A stretch of 64,000 nt of DNA from MED-G105 sp039814575. Its GTDB lineage: Bacteria > Pseudomonadota > Alphaproteobacteria > Caulobacterales > Parvularculaceae. Below the pieces are notes generated by a model. The model had not been told where the DNA came from, searched no databases, and was given only the letters and a program-made list of their open reading frames with translations. Positions within the stretch are counted from its first letter, which is position 1; every line of letters begins with the position of its first letter. This document shows positions 9,430-18,743 of the stretch, piece after piece. Where the stretch lies: assembly GCA_039814575.1 (NCBI GenBank), contig JBCCAY010000009.1, positions 83,136 through 147,135 of the forward strand, in the 5' to 3' direction. A program made the translations under genes and the position numbers.

Positions 9430-10626
9430 ATGCCAAAAACCGCTTTCGCGCGAACTGAATATATAGAACGAATCGTCAAGACGAAGACGTGCATGGAAAC
9501 GAAGGGCATCGACCTCTTCATCGTCGCGCAGCCCGAGAACATGCTTTATCTATCGGGATACGCTAATCAGACCTATCCATTTTTGGGCTTCGTCATTATT
9601 GCTTCCGATGAGGAAGAACCGCTTTGGGTGGGACGAGAAAGCACCGATCAGCCAGCCGCCCGGTTAACGACTTTTATGTCGGATGACCGGTTCGTCGGAT
9701 ATCCGGAGACCTGTCATTCGGGCGCGCAGATCTGGCGGACAGATTCCGGCGACACCGTCGAAACATTCTTAGCGAACGTGCTTGCCGAGCGCGGTTGGGA
9801 TAAAAGACGCATCGGGCTCGAGTTTGAAGCGCCGAACATTTCCACCGAGTTCGTGCAATGCCTTCAGCGCCTACTGCCTCAATCGACAATTATCCCCGCC
9901 GACGGTCTTTGCGCCAGTTTGCGTGTCGTCAAATCTCCACAAGAAATTGACTATATCCGCCAAGCCGGCGTGATTACAGAGCGGGCGATGCAAATCGCTA
10001 TCGAATCAATCACTGAAGGCGTGCGCCAGTGCGACACCGCAGCGGCCGTCTACCAAGCGCTAGTCGCTGGGACACCGGAATACGGCGGACAACAGCCCTA
10101 TATGGAGTTTACTGTCGGCGAGCGCGGACCGGCGATCCGCTCTTTTTGGACCGACGCGCCTTATCGCAAAGGAGAGCTTGCGTGTCTGGAACTCTTCGGA
10201 CGACGGTTTGGATATGAAGCCGGCCTAACGCGCTCAATCTCGGTCGGCAAACCGTCCGACTTCGTCGCCAATATGATGGCGGTTGTCGTTGAGGCGATGA
10301 ACGAGGCCTATGAGCACGTGCGCCCCGGCGTAACCTATGGGCAAGTCGGCGAGGTGTTGCACGCCGTCATCACTAAGCACGGATTTGAAGCCCGGCACGG
10401 CCTTGGCTACTCATTCAACGATTGGGGGGACGACGGGAAAGCGGCTTGGCTGGCGCCGGGCGACGATATGATATTGGCGCCGAACCACACAATCCACATG
10501 TTGCCGGTCATGCGCATGGAGAACGGCGATTGGGGTTTATCTATGAGCACGACGCTTAGAGTGACCGAAACAGGGCCCGCGGAACACCTCACCTTGGCGC
10601 CGAGCGAACTCATCGTCAAAGTTTGA
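9430..10626 (+). CDS. M24 'pita-bread' protein, creatinase/DoeA-like, metal ligands absent
   Basis: A 398-residue protein with the creatinase N-terminal domain (IDLFIVAQPENMLYLSGY) and a C-terminal M24 domain. The five metal ligands of aminopeptidase P and methionine aminopeptidase are not conserved: where the two Asp should be one sees CLELFG and YEAGLTRS, and the two Glu are replaced in HMLPVM and GLSMSTT. Only the His region (ARHGLGYS) remains. Metal-free members such as creatinase and the ectoine hydrolase DoeA hydrolyse C-N bonds without metal, and the DWGLSMS stretch is reminiscent of DoeA. It stands alone, with no ectoine genes nearby, so the substrate is open. Confidence 0.72.
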   Translation: MPKTAFARTEYIERIVKTKTCMETKGIDLFIVAQPENMLYLSGYANQTYPFLGFVIIASDEEEPLWVGRESTDQPAARLTTFMSDDRFVGYPETCHSGAQIWRTDSGDTVETFLANVLAERGWDKRRIGLEFEAPNISTEFVQCLQRLLPQSTIIPADGLCASLRVVKSPQEIDYIRQAGVITERAMQIAIESITEGVRQCDTAAAVYQALVAGTPEYGGQQPYMEFTVGERGPAIRSFWTDAPYRKGELACLELFGRRFGYEAGLTRSISVGKPSDFVANMMAVVVEAMNEAYEHVRPGVTYGQVGEVLHAVITKHGFEARHGLGYSFNDWGDDGKAAWLAPGDDMILAPNHTIHMLPVMRMENGDWGLSMSTTLRVTETGPAEHLTLAPSELIVKV

Positions 10627-10798
10627 CGACTAGACTCAAGCCTAGCGCGGTTAAGCGCTCAAGATGTAAGGTCAGTCGCCGCGGGCGTTCTTCATTCAAT
10701 GGAATGATCAGCGCCTCTCTTCTGCGCCAGAATACAGCCCACGAACTATATTAAACCGTAGACGGCGTTAAAGCTGCGGCGTGTACGGTCAAACGCCG

Positions 10799-13030
10799 TT
10801 ACTCTACATTTTCTTGCCCCACATAGCGATTAAGGAAGGAATCTATCGCTTCCATAAATCGCAACCGCGAAGCATGCCGACTAAAAGAATGGTCCTCGCC
10901 AGGAAAACTAACCGCCTCCGTAGCGATGCCGCGTCGACGCAGCGCATGGTAAAGCTCTAGCGACTGTTGCATCGCCGCAGAACGATCATTATCGCCATGG
11001 ATCAGCAGTAACGGCTCAGTCCCCCACTCATCGATCTTCGAGATCGCCGAAGAATTGTGTGCGAGCGCCTCGAGTTCTAAGCGTTCTGGTATGTTGAATT
11101 GCAAGACTTCGCGAAAGTCTTTTTCCATTTCGACGACCCAGTCACCGACACCGGCAGAGGAAACGCCAGCGGCGTAAACGTCGGACCGCGCTAGAGCGTT
11201 CGTTACGTTATGCCCGCCATAGGAATGCCCGAAGACGGCGATCCTTGCGGGATCAATTTCAGGAAAGCGCTTTGCAAGAAAGCGCGCGGCGTCAATGATG
11301 TCTTGCGCATCACCGCCGCCCCGCCCGCCATAGCTCTTCGGCTCACGGAAATTTAGGCCGTATCCGGTGCCGCTTCGAAAATTCACCGAGAGCACGAAGT
11401 AACCTTTGCCCGCGAAATACCGCTCGACGGATTTTCGGGGAAAGTCGGTGCGCCAAGCGGTTCGATCTTGCGTGCGCGGCCCGCCGTGAGAAATGACAAG
11501 CGCGGGGTGGCTCCCCTCGCCGAGATTGACCGGCGGTCTAACGAGGACAGCCTCGATTGTCAGGCCGTCCTTGGCCGCAAACGTAACAAGGTCCGGCGCC
11601 GGAAGGCGTTTCGTAATTGGATCGCCCCGCTTCGGCCCCGTGCTAACTTGTTTCGACTTCTGAGGGCTCACCGCGACTTGAAGAGAGGAAGGCGTTTTGC
11701 CGCTCGCGCTTTCGTACACAAAGCCGCCGCCAGGAAGCACCTGCGCAGAAAGCGGCATCGCCCCATCCTCTCCCAAGGCGCGCGCGCTCGGTTTCAAATC
11801 AGTCTCGATCGACAATGCGAATAAACCGAGCGCATCATGGTTTTCTTCGCTGTTTGCAAGATAGTATACCGTATGCCGATCTTTTGACGAAAAAGCCGCG
11901 TGCACTTCATAAGCGCCGCTTGTCACTTGTCGCACCGCGCCACCATTCGCCGACACCGCATAGAGGTGTTTCCAGCCGGTTTTTTCATAGGGAAACAACA
12001 GTCGATCGTCGGCGAGCCACTGCAATGAACCCTTGCCGCCAAGGCCGGAATAACCGCTCGCGCCGAACCCATTGAACCGCGACCCGTATCCGATCTCTGA
12101 TGTGAAAACAGGCGCGCCACGGCCCGTCGCCGCGTCAACCACCATAACGTCAAACGGGGCGCCTTCACGATGGTTCGAGAACCGCCAGGTGCGCGGTTCA
12201 TAGCCGAAGCGAATAAACGCCAGGCGCTGACTATCAGGGGACCAAACCGGGTCTTGATCGACGCCGAACCCTGGCTCCATATAGACAATTGTTTCGCGAT
12301 CGACGTCATAAACGCCGATATAGGCGTATTTTCCGCGCTCATAGTCAGAATGGTCAGAAACAAAGGCAAGACGGCGGCCGTCGGGCGACGGCAGCAAGCG
12401 TGTTACTCGACCGCGTACAGAGAATAATGCGGAGGCTCCGCGAGGGCGCTTGAGATCCATCTGGTTGACGAGCCCGCCCCGCGAAAAATACAGGAACCGC
12501 GACTCTGGAGAGAGAACCGGCACACCGAAGTCGTGGCCGATATCTTGCATCAAAGGTTTCGGCTGATCGGCGCCCTCGCGCGCGGCAAAAAGCGCCGGAA
12601 GCGTTGGAAAAGCCTGATAACTCGGATTGTACCCCCAGCGCCCCCGAAGAAAAATGACCTCGTGCTCTGCGCTAAAGCCGATCAGCGAAACCGGTTGCCC
12701 GTCATCTTCTGTGTAGGATGCAATTTTCTGTCGGTCATAATTCGGCGCCTTAGCCATAAAGATAGCGCTAGCGGGCCCGGACTTTTCAACCCAAGCAATA
12801 TCGCCATTGGCGCGGGTGATATAGTCCCCTATCTCAGGCAGCTCTAAGAGCTCCTCAACCGAATAAGCCGACGCCGCCGATGAAGCCTGCGTTGGCGCAA
12901 GAAGCGCGATAGCGGTGGCAATAAGCGCACCGAACAAAACCGCTCTTGCCGGGCGTCTCTGCGATCCCGACGCGCGGTTCGCGTCGTGCGTCGCGCCCTC
13001 ATCATTCCATGCATTGCTCTGAAAGCTCAT
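10799..13030 (-). CDS. S9 family (prolyl oligopeptidase-type) serine peptidase, exported
   Basis: A 743-residue protein. Residues ~27-55 are a hydrophobic export signal (Ala-rich, ending SSAASA). The middle is a beta-propeller with TolB/DPP-type blades (for example RVTRLLPSPDGRRLAFVS). The C-terminal alpha/beta hydrolase carries the nucleophile elbow GHSYGGHN, the Asp in LLLIHGDNDRS and the His in FPGEDHSFSR, a complete catalytic triad. Such enzymes remove short N-terminal peptides, often after Pro or Ala, from periplasmic peptides. It is a single leftward gene between the M24 protein and the glycan cluster. Confidence 0.87.
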   Translation of the reverse strand: MSFQSNAWNDEGATHDANRASGSQRRPARAVLFGALIATAIALLAPTQASSAASAYSVEELLELPEIGDYITRANGDIAWVEKSGPASAIFMAKAPNYDRQKIASYTEDDGQPVSLIGFSAEHEVIFLRGRWGYNPSYQAFPTLPALFAAREGADQPKPLMQDIGHDFGVPVLSPESRFLYFSRGGLVNQMDLKRPRGASALFSVRGRVTRLLPSPDGRRLAFVSDHSDYERGKYAYIGVYDVDRETIVYMEPGFGVDQDPVWSPDSQRLAFIRFGYEPRTWRFSNHREGAPFDVMVVDAATGRGAPVFTSEIGYGSRFNGFGASGYSGLGGKGSLQWLADDRLLFPYEKTGWKHLYAVSANGGAVRQVTSGAYEVHAAFSSKDRHTVYYLANSEENHDALGLFALSIETDLKPSARALGEDGAMPLSAQVLPGGGFVYESASGKTPSSLQVAVSPQKSKQVSTGPKRGDPITKRLPAPDLVTFAAKDGLTIEAVLVRPPVNLGEGSHPALVISHGGPRTQDRTAWRTDFPRKSVERYFAGKGYFVLSVNFRSGTGYGLNFREPKSYGGRGGGDAQDIIDAARFLAKRFPEIDPARIAVFGHSYGGHNVTNALARSDVYAAGVSSAGVGDWVVEMEKDFREVLQFNIPERLELEALAHNSSAISKIDEWGTEPLLLIHGDNDRSAAMQQSLELYHALRRRGIATEAVSFPGEDHSFSRHASRLRFMEAIDSFLNRYVGQENVE

Positions 13031-13215
13031 TACGGCTCCTTCTCTTCAGCGGCGGTCAACGCGCGTGCGTGGTGGAACGGCGAGGAAACGCCCATCTATC
13101 TTAGCATAAAGACAAAAGACTAAATCACGCGCGATCCGTCAATAGACAAGGCTCTGCAAGCAGCGCACCTTGGACGCGTCATCGAACGCGACCAAGGCGA
13201 TAGGCCGGCACTGCC

Positions 13216-14370
13216 ATGAACAAGAGATCGAAAGTGAAAAACGCACTCGCCTCGACCACGACAATTCCTTATACGCGCCCATCCATCACCGAACGGGAAG
13301 TCTCTTACGCCGCCGACGCCGCGCGCAATGGCTGGGGGCCGGATTGTTACGCCTATATCCAAAAGTTCGAAGCGGCGTTCGCCGCGCATTTGGGCGTCGA
13401 GCACGTCATCGCCACGTCGTCGGGAACCGGCGCCCTGCATCTCGGTTTCGCCGCCTTAGGCGTTGGTCCGGGCGACGACGTCATACTTGGCGACTGCAAT
13501 TGGATCGCCAGCGTCGCGCCGATCGTCCATTTGGGCGCAAGGCCGGTCTTCGTTGACATCTTGCAAGACAGCCTTTGCTTAGACCCTGAAAAAGTTGAAG
13601 CCGCCATTACCGATAAGACGAAAGCCATCCTCGCCGTTCATCTCTACGGGAATATGGCGGCGATGGAAGCGCTACGGGAAATTGCGGCACGTCACGATAT
13701 CGCGCTTGTGGAAGACGCCGCCGAAGCGCTCGGCTCCTCGTTCAACGGCGTCGCCGCCGGCGCTGGCGGGGCGTTTGGTGCTTTTTCTTTTCACGGAACA
13801 AAAACCCTGACCACAGGTGAAGGCGGCGCGTTCACGACAAACGACTCTTCTCTCTACGAAAAAGCACTGACCCTCTCCAACCATGGCCGGGCGCCAGGCG
13901 AAGAGCGACAGTTTTGGGCGTCGACCGTCGGCTATAAATTCAAGATGTCGAATATCAGCGCCGCGATCGGCCTTGCACAAGTGGAGCGCCTTGACGCGCT
14001 GATCGCGCGAAAACGAGAGATATTCTCCTACTACCAAAAAGCGCTGGCCGCCCTCCCCGGCGCGCATATGAACCCAGAACCGCGTGGCGCACAAAACGGT
14101 TATTGGATGCCGACGCTCCATTTTGACGAAGAAACGGGCGTAACGAGGGAGCTTTTGTTGAATGCGCTTAAAGCAGCTGAAATTGACGCACGGCCGATCT
14201 TCTGGCCGCTGAGCGGCCTGCCGCCATTTTTGGAAAGCGCCAGCGTAAAAACGCCGACGCCGGTCTCGCACACCACAGCCGCGCACGGCGTCAATTTACC
14301 AAGTTACCATGATATGACGATAACGGATCAAGATCGAGTAATCGATACGATCACCGCCCTAGTCGGCTAG
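13216..14370 (+). CDS. DegT/DnrJ/EryC1 sugar aminotransferase
   Basis: A 384-residue PLP-dependent aminotransferase of the sugar type. ATSSGTGALHL is the phosphate-binding loop, VEDAAEALGS carries the cofactor Asp, and FSFHGTKTLTTGEGG holds the catalytic Lys (~196). The Lys is present, so this is a transaminase and not the related His-type sugar dehydrase (ColD/RfbH). It should place an amino group on a keto-sugar nucleotide, comparable to perosamine synthase. Its 3' end overlaps by 12 bp the end of the convergent methyltransferase, and the adjacent formyltransferase and WbqC genes fit an N-acylated sugar. Confidence 0.87.
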   Translation: MNKRSKVKNALASTTTIPYTRPSITEREVSYAADAARNGWGPDCYAYIQKFEAAFAAHLGVEHVIATSSGTGALHLGFAALGVGPGDDVILGDCNWIASVAPIVHLGARPVFVDILQDSLCLDPEKVEAAITDKTKAILAVHLYGNMAAMEALREIAARHDIALVEDAAEALGSSFNGVAAGAGGAFGAFSFHGTKTLTTGEGGAFTTNDSSLYEKALTLSNHGRAPGEERQFWASTVGYKFKMSNISAAIGLAQVERLDALIARKREIFSYYQKALAALPGAHMNPEPRGAQNGYWMPTLHFDEETGVTRELLLNALKAAEIDARPIFWPLSGLPPFLESASVKTPTPVSHTTAAHGVNLPSYHDMTITDQDRVIDTITALVG

Positions 14371-15519
14371 AAAGACCAAATCTAGATCAGACCGCCCTGT
14401 CGATGCCAGCCATTCCGCGATCACACGACGAGCGATGGTTGGGTTCAGGCCGACAAAGACAGTCCCCACATCCTGCGGCAGCGCATCGGGAGCCAGAACT
14501 GGCGTACCTAATTTTTCGCGCCCCTGTTCATGAGGATTGCTATCGATGAAACATCGAACCGGCGTAACCCCTTCGAGCTGCGTACGGATATAGCAACCGT
14601 AAAACCCAGCGCCATAGATGGCGGCGGCGCCGTTCAAGTCAGCTGCTTTTGTCTTTACACGACTGATCGCCCCGGACCAATCGCTGGCGACCCGCTCTAA
14701 TGCGGCGACATCCTGCAAGATGTTGAAAGCGCCTTCATCGGCATTCGCGTCATCGGCGGTCTTGCGTCGCGCGATGACCACAAAAGCGGCGCGGATCGCC
14801 GCTGAGTCAATACGCTCAATGATCATGCCGGCGGCCTGCGCCAAACGATGCAACGACGCCTCGGTGAAACTGCTCAAATGTTCGCCCACCAAAACATCGC
14901 CGGCGTTTTCCAAGGGGTTTGGAACAGAGAAAAAGACCCGGCCGTCATCAGCGAGCAAAGACCCCATGCGCCTCAACAGCGCCACTGGATCAGAAACATG
15001 CTCCATAACAAAATGCGCCGTAATGAGATCGAAGCGCCCCTCCCACGCCGCAGGCGTATCGTGCGCGGCTTGTGCGTCACGCGGCAGCCATTCATCCCAA
15101 TGAGCCCGATAATCATTACTCACATCAAAGACGAAAGGCTTTATGTCCTTACGGTTTTCACAGATCATGCGCAGTGACGCCGCTTTCGCCGCCCCAAAAT
15201 CAAGCACTAGAGCGCCGTCTTTCGGCTTCGCCACAGCCTCGACAACGGCCGCCTGGTGTTGGTTGCGATAAACCGGTCGTCCGTCACGCATCTCATAGAG
15301 TTGGTCATGATCGTCGGTCACCAGGGAAATCTGGTACTGATTGTCATAAAACGACAAAAGGTCCGGCAAGTCGGGAGACTGACCATGACCGCAGGCGCCG
15401 CAGACGTGAAACACAGTCGGCATGTCGATCATCGTCGTCACAGACGTCAGCGACGGTCCCGGCGCGCTTAAAACCGGCTCCCCCAAGGGCTCGCCGCATA
15501 TTCTGCAGTGCTTGAGCAT
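14359..15519 (-). CDS. Class I SAM-dependent methyltransferase with zinc-ribbon N terminus
   Basis: The ATG at 15519 is preferred over an in-frame upstream start because GGGAG lies upstream and the protein then begins MLKHCRICGEPLG. The first ~60 residues hold two Cys pairs (CRIC and CGAC), a zinc-binding start shared with sugar C-methyltransferases. VLDFGAAKAASLRM is the SAM-binding glycine loop (eroded from the usual GxGxG) and HFVMEHVSDP the following motif. The end contains AIYGAGFYGCY, like the C-terminal half of sugar C-methyltransferases. Last gene of the leftward glycan run, 69 nt after the PhyH-like gene. Confidence 0.75.
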   Translation of the reverse strand: MLKHCRICGEPLGEPVLSAPGPSLTSVTTMIDMPTVFHVCGACGHGQSPDLPDLLSFYDNQYQISLVTDDHDQLYEMRDGRPVYRNQHQAAVVEAVAKPKDGALVLDFGAAKAASLRMICENRKDIKPFVFDVSNDYRAHWDEWLPRDAQAAHDTPAAWEGRFDLITAHFVMEHVSDPVALLRRMGSLLADDGRVFFSVPNPLENAGDVLVGEHLSSFTEASLHRLAQAAGMIIERIDSAAIRAAFVVIARRKTADDANADEGAFNILQDVAALERVASDWSGAISRVKTKAADLNGAAAIYGAGFYGCYIRTQLEGVTPVRCFIDSNPHEQGREKLGTPVLAPDALPQDVGTVFVGLNPTIARRVIAEWLASTGRSDLDLVFLAD

Positions 15520-15588
15520 CTTCCGCTCCCTTTTTCGCTCAACGCCGCGACAGTCCGCTTGCAGACCAGTCGGTGACGCCATCATGTA

Positions 15589-16446
15589 TTAGCGGGAGTC
15601 GGACGCCCGCAACGCTGGAAACAACGCGGCGAAACCCGTCCCCGCCGCATAGGAACCGGCCCAATCAATCGTTCGCCCGACCGGCTCCAAGAAATCATAG
15701 TAGCGAAACTGCATACTCCATCGCGCATGGGCCGCCCGGTTTAACCCCGATCGGTGCAATGTTAAAAAGTCGATGGCCAAGAGATCGCCGGGCTCGGTCA
15801 ACGGACGAACGATATCGCGCCCGGCGAGCGCGGCGTCTTCATCCGCCAAACGCAGCGCGTATGCACCCGCGCGCCCACCGGCGACATCATCATAGACAGG
15901 CAACGCGCCCTCGCTATGGGAGCCGATCGCCAAGGCCACAGGGCCCATCGTCTCGTCGACCGGCAAGAGTGGCGACCAAAACACGACACCGCCGGGACTG
16001 CGCAATTGGCCGTGAAACTCCTGATGCCAAAATGTACGGAACTTGTCCTCGTTCGGATGATCAATACGCACGCCAAACCCGCCGGCGGCGATCGCCGAAA
16101 GCGCGCCGGGGCGCAAAGTCTCGAAGAGGGTGAGGCTTTTCTCACTTGAGACAAGTCGACAAAACGCTGGTATCTGCTTCACAGCGTCATAGACAACGCC
16201 GCCAAGCCGGCGATCGGCCGCGATCAACGCGGCCATTCCCGCAGTCATTGCTTGATGAGCGGATGCAATAGGCGCAGCCAAGCCGTGCTTTTCAGCGACG
16301 AGCCCAATCAGCTCGGCGATCTGACGTTGCACGGGGCGGATTTCGCTATCGAGATCGTAAAAGCCGCGCAAGAGCGCAAACCCATCTCGGCGAAACGCCG
16401 TCGCTGGGTCAGCTTGCTGCACGTCATCGATGTTAACAACGCTCAC
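15589..16446 (-). CDS. Phytanoyl-CoA dioxygenase (PhyH) family protein
   Basis: 285 residues of the PhyH-type Fe(II)/2-oxoglutarate oxygenase family. The N terminus FRRDGFALLRGFYD is the usual entry strand; HQEFHGQL carries the first iron ligands, LTLHRSGLN the distal His, and the Arg-rich stretch just after it (HARWSMQF) the likely 2-oxoglutarate anchor. GTG start at 16446 overlaps the TAG of the WbqC gene. In glycan clusters such proteins hydroxylate a sugar or acyl substituent; the target here is unknown. Confidence 0.75.
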   Translation of the reverse strand: MSVVNIDDVQQADPATAFRRDGFALLRGFYDLDSEIRPVQRQIAELIGLVAEKHGLAAPIASAHQAMTAGMAALIAADRRLGGVVYDAVKQIPAFCRLVSSEKSLTLFETLRPGALSAIAAGGFGVRIDHPNEDKFRTFWHQEFHGQLRSPGGVVFWSPLLPVDETMGPVALAIGSHSEGALPVYDDVAGGRAGAYALRLADEDAALAGRDIVRPLTEPGDLLAIDFLTLHRSGLNRAAHARWSMQFRYYDFLEPVGRTIDWAGSYAAGTGFAALFPALRASDSR

Positions 16447-17237
16447 TATGCCGACCTTTTCTCGCAGTGTTTTTCGCAGTGTTTCTCGCTGTATTTTTCG
16501 CTGCGGGCCTCATTGCGCTTAGCCGCCGCTTCGGCTTCCTTCAGCCGCTGACACCATGGAACGGTCGCCGGACGCAGAAACGTTTGCGCTGACTGTCCGA
16601 CCGCCGCGATCAAGTCTAGCCCTGTGACGAAGGGCGTGAAGGCCCCATGGGTTTGCGCCCACGGTTTCGGGTCATAGGCCATGTACTCAACGCTGACGCC
16701 AGCCGCTTCAAATGCTTCGTGGTCGATATAATTGGCGCCGCCAGCTGCTGAGATATAGCGATCGCCGCCAACGGCCTTGACCATATCAAGCACTTTCGGC
16801 CAGGACGCGCCAGCAACATCAAGGGAAGAGACATTCAAGATTTCAGGCGGGGTTACGCCGAGATAATCCGCTTGCACGGCGCAAGAGGCTTTCAACAATT
16901 CGCATAAGGGCGTGCGCGCCGTCGCGGCGTCAAAAATTTCAAGCGCGACGTCACGATAGGCGTAGTGAGCGAAGTTCGCCGCAAGAAACCGACGGTGTGC
17001 GCCAATCCAATCGGTCTGCGCTGGCGCAAGGTCGCGAATAAGCGTCGAGGCCCGACGGTCTCTCAACGGGATCGTCATCCATTTGACCCCGGTTTGCGTT
17101 TTCACCTGAATTCGATTTGTGAACGACTTTTTGGCGAACGTAATGTCGTCATGCCAAATGAAGATGTCGGCGAGCGCCATCATCTCCATAAAGCCGGCCC
17201 AAGGAAAGTACATCGGTTGCGAAATAACAACTTTCAT
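16446..17237 (-). CDS. WbqC-like family protein
   Basis: 263 residues starting VVISQPMYFPWAGFMEMM, the signature of WbqC, followed by DDITFAKKSFTNR and the conserved HRRFLAANFAHYAY region. WbqC-type proteins occur in O-antigen clusters and are implicated in adding a glycine or similar acyl group to an amino sugar. It overlaps the formyltransferase upstream (ATGA) and PhyH downstream. The C terminus has a short Glu/Lys/Cys/His repeat (SEKYSEKHCEKHCEKRSA), encoded by near-identical 12-bp units, so the end may vary between strains. Confidence 0.83.
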   Translation of the reverse strand: MKVVISQPMYFPWAGFMEMMALADIFIWHDDITFAKKSFTNRIQVKTQTGVKWMTIPLRDRRASTLIRDLAPAQTDWIGAHRRFLAANFAHYAYRDVALEIFDAATARTPLCELLKASCAVQADYLGVTPPEILNVSSLDVAGASWPKVLDMVKAVGGDRYISAAGGANYIDHEAFEAAGVSVEYMAYDPKPWAQTHGAFTPFVTGLDLIAAVGQSAQTFLRPATVPWCQRLKEAEAAAKRNEARSEKYSEKHCEKHCEKRSA

Positions 17238-17944
17238 GCCCTTCCCCCAAGCATGTCGAGCTCATCGCAGAAGTCGTCAAATCTCGCTCTAAGCGCCTTC
17301 GAGGCGAAATTCGACGCCGTCCGGCTATCAAAGTCTCCCTCGGGAGCGCTGCCTTCGAGATGGATGTTACGGCCTTCTCGAACAAAACGTCCGCATGCGA
17401 TCGCCTCAAGCGTCAGGGCCGACAAATAGGCTTTTTGGCTGTAGGACCGACGGTTCCAAACGGAAAGCTCTGACGCGGGATCAATCGGCGCGACCGTCTG
17501 CGCGATAATCGGACCGCCGTCGACGCTTTCGTCCGCCACATGCAAAGTCGCGCCTAAGAAGCGCACGCCGGCGTCGCGCGCACGGCGCACGGCATGCATC
17601 CCAGGAAAGGCGGGCAGCAAGGCGGGGTGAATATTGAGGGTCGGCAAGCATTGATAGAGATCGGCGGTGACTAGACGCCCAAACAGCATCAGCACCATGT
17701 CGCATCCCGCGGCGAGAAAGGCGCGGGCGGCGCTGACGCTGAAGGCTTCTGCGTCCGGGATGACCAGGCGGTCGCTTGCGACGCTGCGCTCATGGGCGCG
17801 CGCTTCGGCGTCGCATGCGCGATCCGTAAGGAGAAAAACGTTCTGTGCATCAATGATGTTCGCGGCCCGGCAAAGATCAAAGCCGGCGAAAAAGGCGCTG
17901 CCGCCCGCCGAGCATAAAACCCCTATTTTCGCATTTTTGGCCAC
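17234..17944 (-). CDS. Formyltransferase (PurN/Fmt-like) acting on a sugar or amine
   Basis: The GTG at 17944 is chosen because the preceding gene stops at 17955-17957 and family homology starts at KIGVLCSAGGSAF; an upstream TTG at 17980 would add 12 residues of overlap. The Asn-x-His pair is in LNIHPALLPAFPG and the catalytic Asp in DESVDGGPIIAQ, the complete triad of 10-formyl-THF-dependent enzymes. It is too short for Fmt and lacks the PurN N-terminal pattern. Placed among sugar genes, it probably formylates an amino sugar nucleotide. Confidence 0.8.
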   Translation of the reverse strand: MAKNAKIGVLCSAGGSAFFAGFDLCRAANIIDAQNVFLLTDRACDAEARAHERSVASDRLVIPDAEAFSVSAARAFLAAGCDMVLMLFGRLVTADLYQCLPTLNIHPALLPAFPGMHAVRRARDAGVRFLGATLHVADESVDGGPIIAQTVAPIDPASELSVWNRRSYSQKAYLSALTLEAIACGRFVREGRNIHLEGSAPEGDFDSRTASNFASKALRARFDDFCDELDMLGGRA

Positions 17945-17954
17945 GCCATTGGGC

Positions 17955-18743
17955 CTAGTCCTGTTCGCGCGCCGCCGCAACGCGGCGCAAATATCCGCCG
18001 GGCGATGAACTCAAGACAAGCTTCGCGTTCAATGCGGGGTCTGCGCTGAAGTCTTTATTTTCTTTGAGGAAATCCTGAACCGCGGACAGCGGTTCGTCGC
18101 CTGGCGACAGAACTGTCGAGCGTTTCGTCGGAAACTCGTCCGCTGCTAAATGCCCCAATAGCGTATCGGCGGCGACGAGATAACACCCTGGCGTCACCAA
18201 CGGGGCGTAGAGCCGCAGCTCCGCCGCCACATGGGAAAACGCGTGATCGCTATCGAGAATCGCCATCACCCGCGCGCCGTCAGGGATAAGCGCCTTCACC
18301 GTCGCAAAGGTCTCGTCAACGGTCGACGAACCCTCGACCAGCGTCACTTTTCGGCTCAAAGGGTGGGCCTCAATTGTTTCCCGGTTATGGGCCCGGATGT
18401 CGACGTCGACGCCAATGACGCGTTTCTCAACCCCGTCCGGATCGCAAATCGACAACAATTCCACCATTGATGCGAGAAACAGGATCGAGCCGCCACGGGC
18501 GACCCCCGTCTCAATAATCACGTCGGGCCGACATCGCCATATGGCTTCTTGCGTCGCCATAATATCGGCAGGCCACTGAATAATCGGCGCCCCGCCCCAT
18601 TCCCAAAGATAGGTGTAGTCGTGGCGATCGAGATCGAGCACGGTTTCGACCGAACGGCGAAAAGCCCCCTCGTCGCGTCCAAGCGCCGCGGTCTGCGCCG
18701 CCGCGTGCTGTTTGAAGTCGTCGCGGTCGTCTTTATGCGCCAT
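17955..18743 (-). CDS. CmcI-like (cephalosporin hydroxylase family) methyltransferase/hydroxylase
   Basis: 262 residues of the CmcI family, a SAM-binding Rossmann protein. WEWGGAPIIQWP precedes the fold and VIIETGVARGGSILFLAS is its characteristic glycine loop; VIGVDVDIR and AILDSDHAFSHV supply further ligand residues. Despite the family name, members in polysaccharide loci are thought to be O-methyltransferases. It overlaps the end of the epimerase gene by 11 nt. Confidence 0.8.
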   Translation of the reverse strand: MAHKDDRDDFKQHAAAQTAALGRDEGAFRRSVETVLDLDRHDYTYLWEWGGAPIIQWPADIMATQEAIWRCRPDVIIETGVARGGSILFLASMVELLSICDPDGVEKRVIGVDVDIRAHNRETIEAHPLSRKVTLVEGSSTVDETFATVKALIPDGARVMAILDSDHAFSHVAAELRLYAPLVTPGCYLVAADTLLGHLAADEFPTKRSTVLSPGDEPLSAVQDFLKENKDFSADPALNAKLVLSSSPGGYLRRVAAAREQD

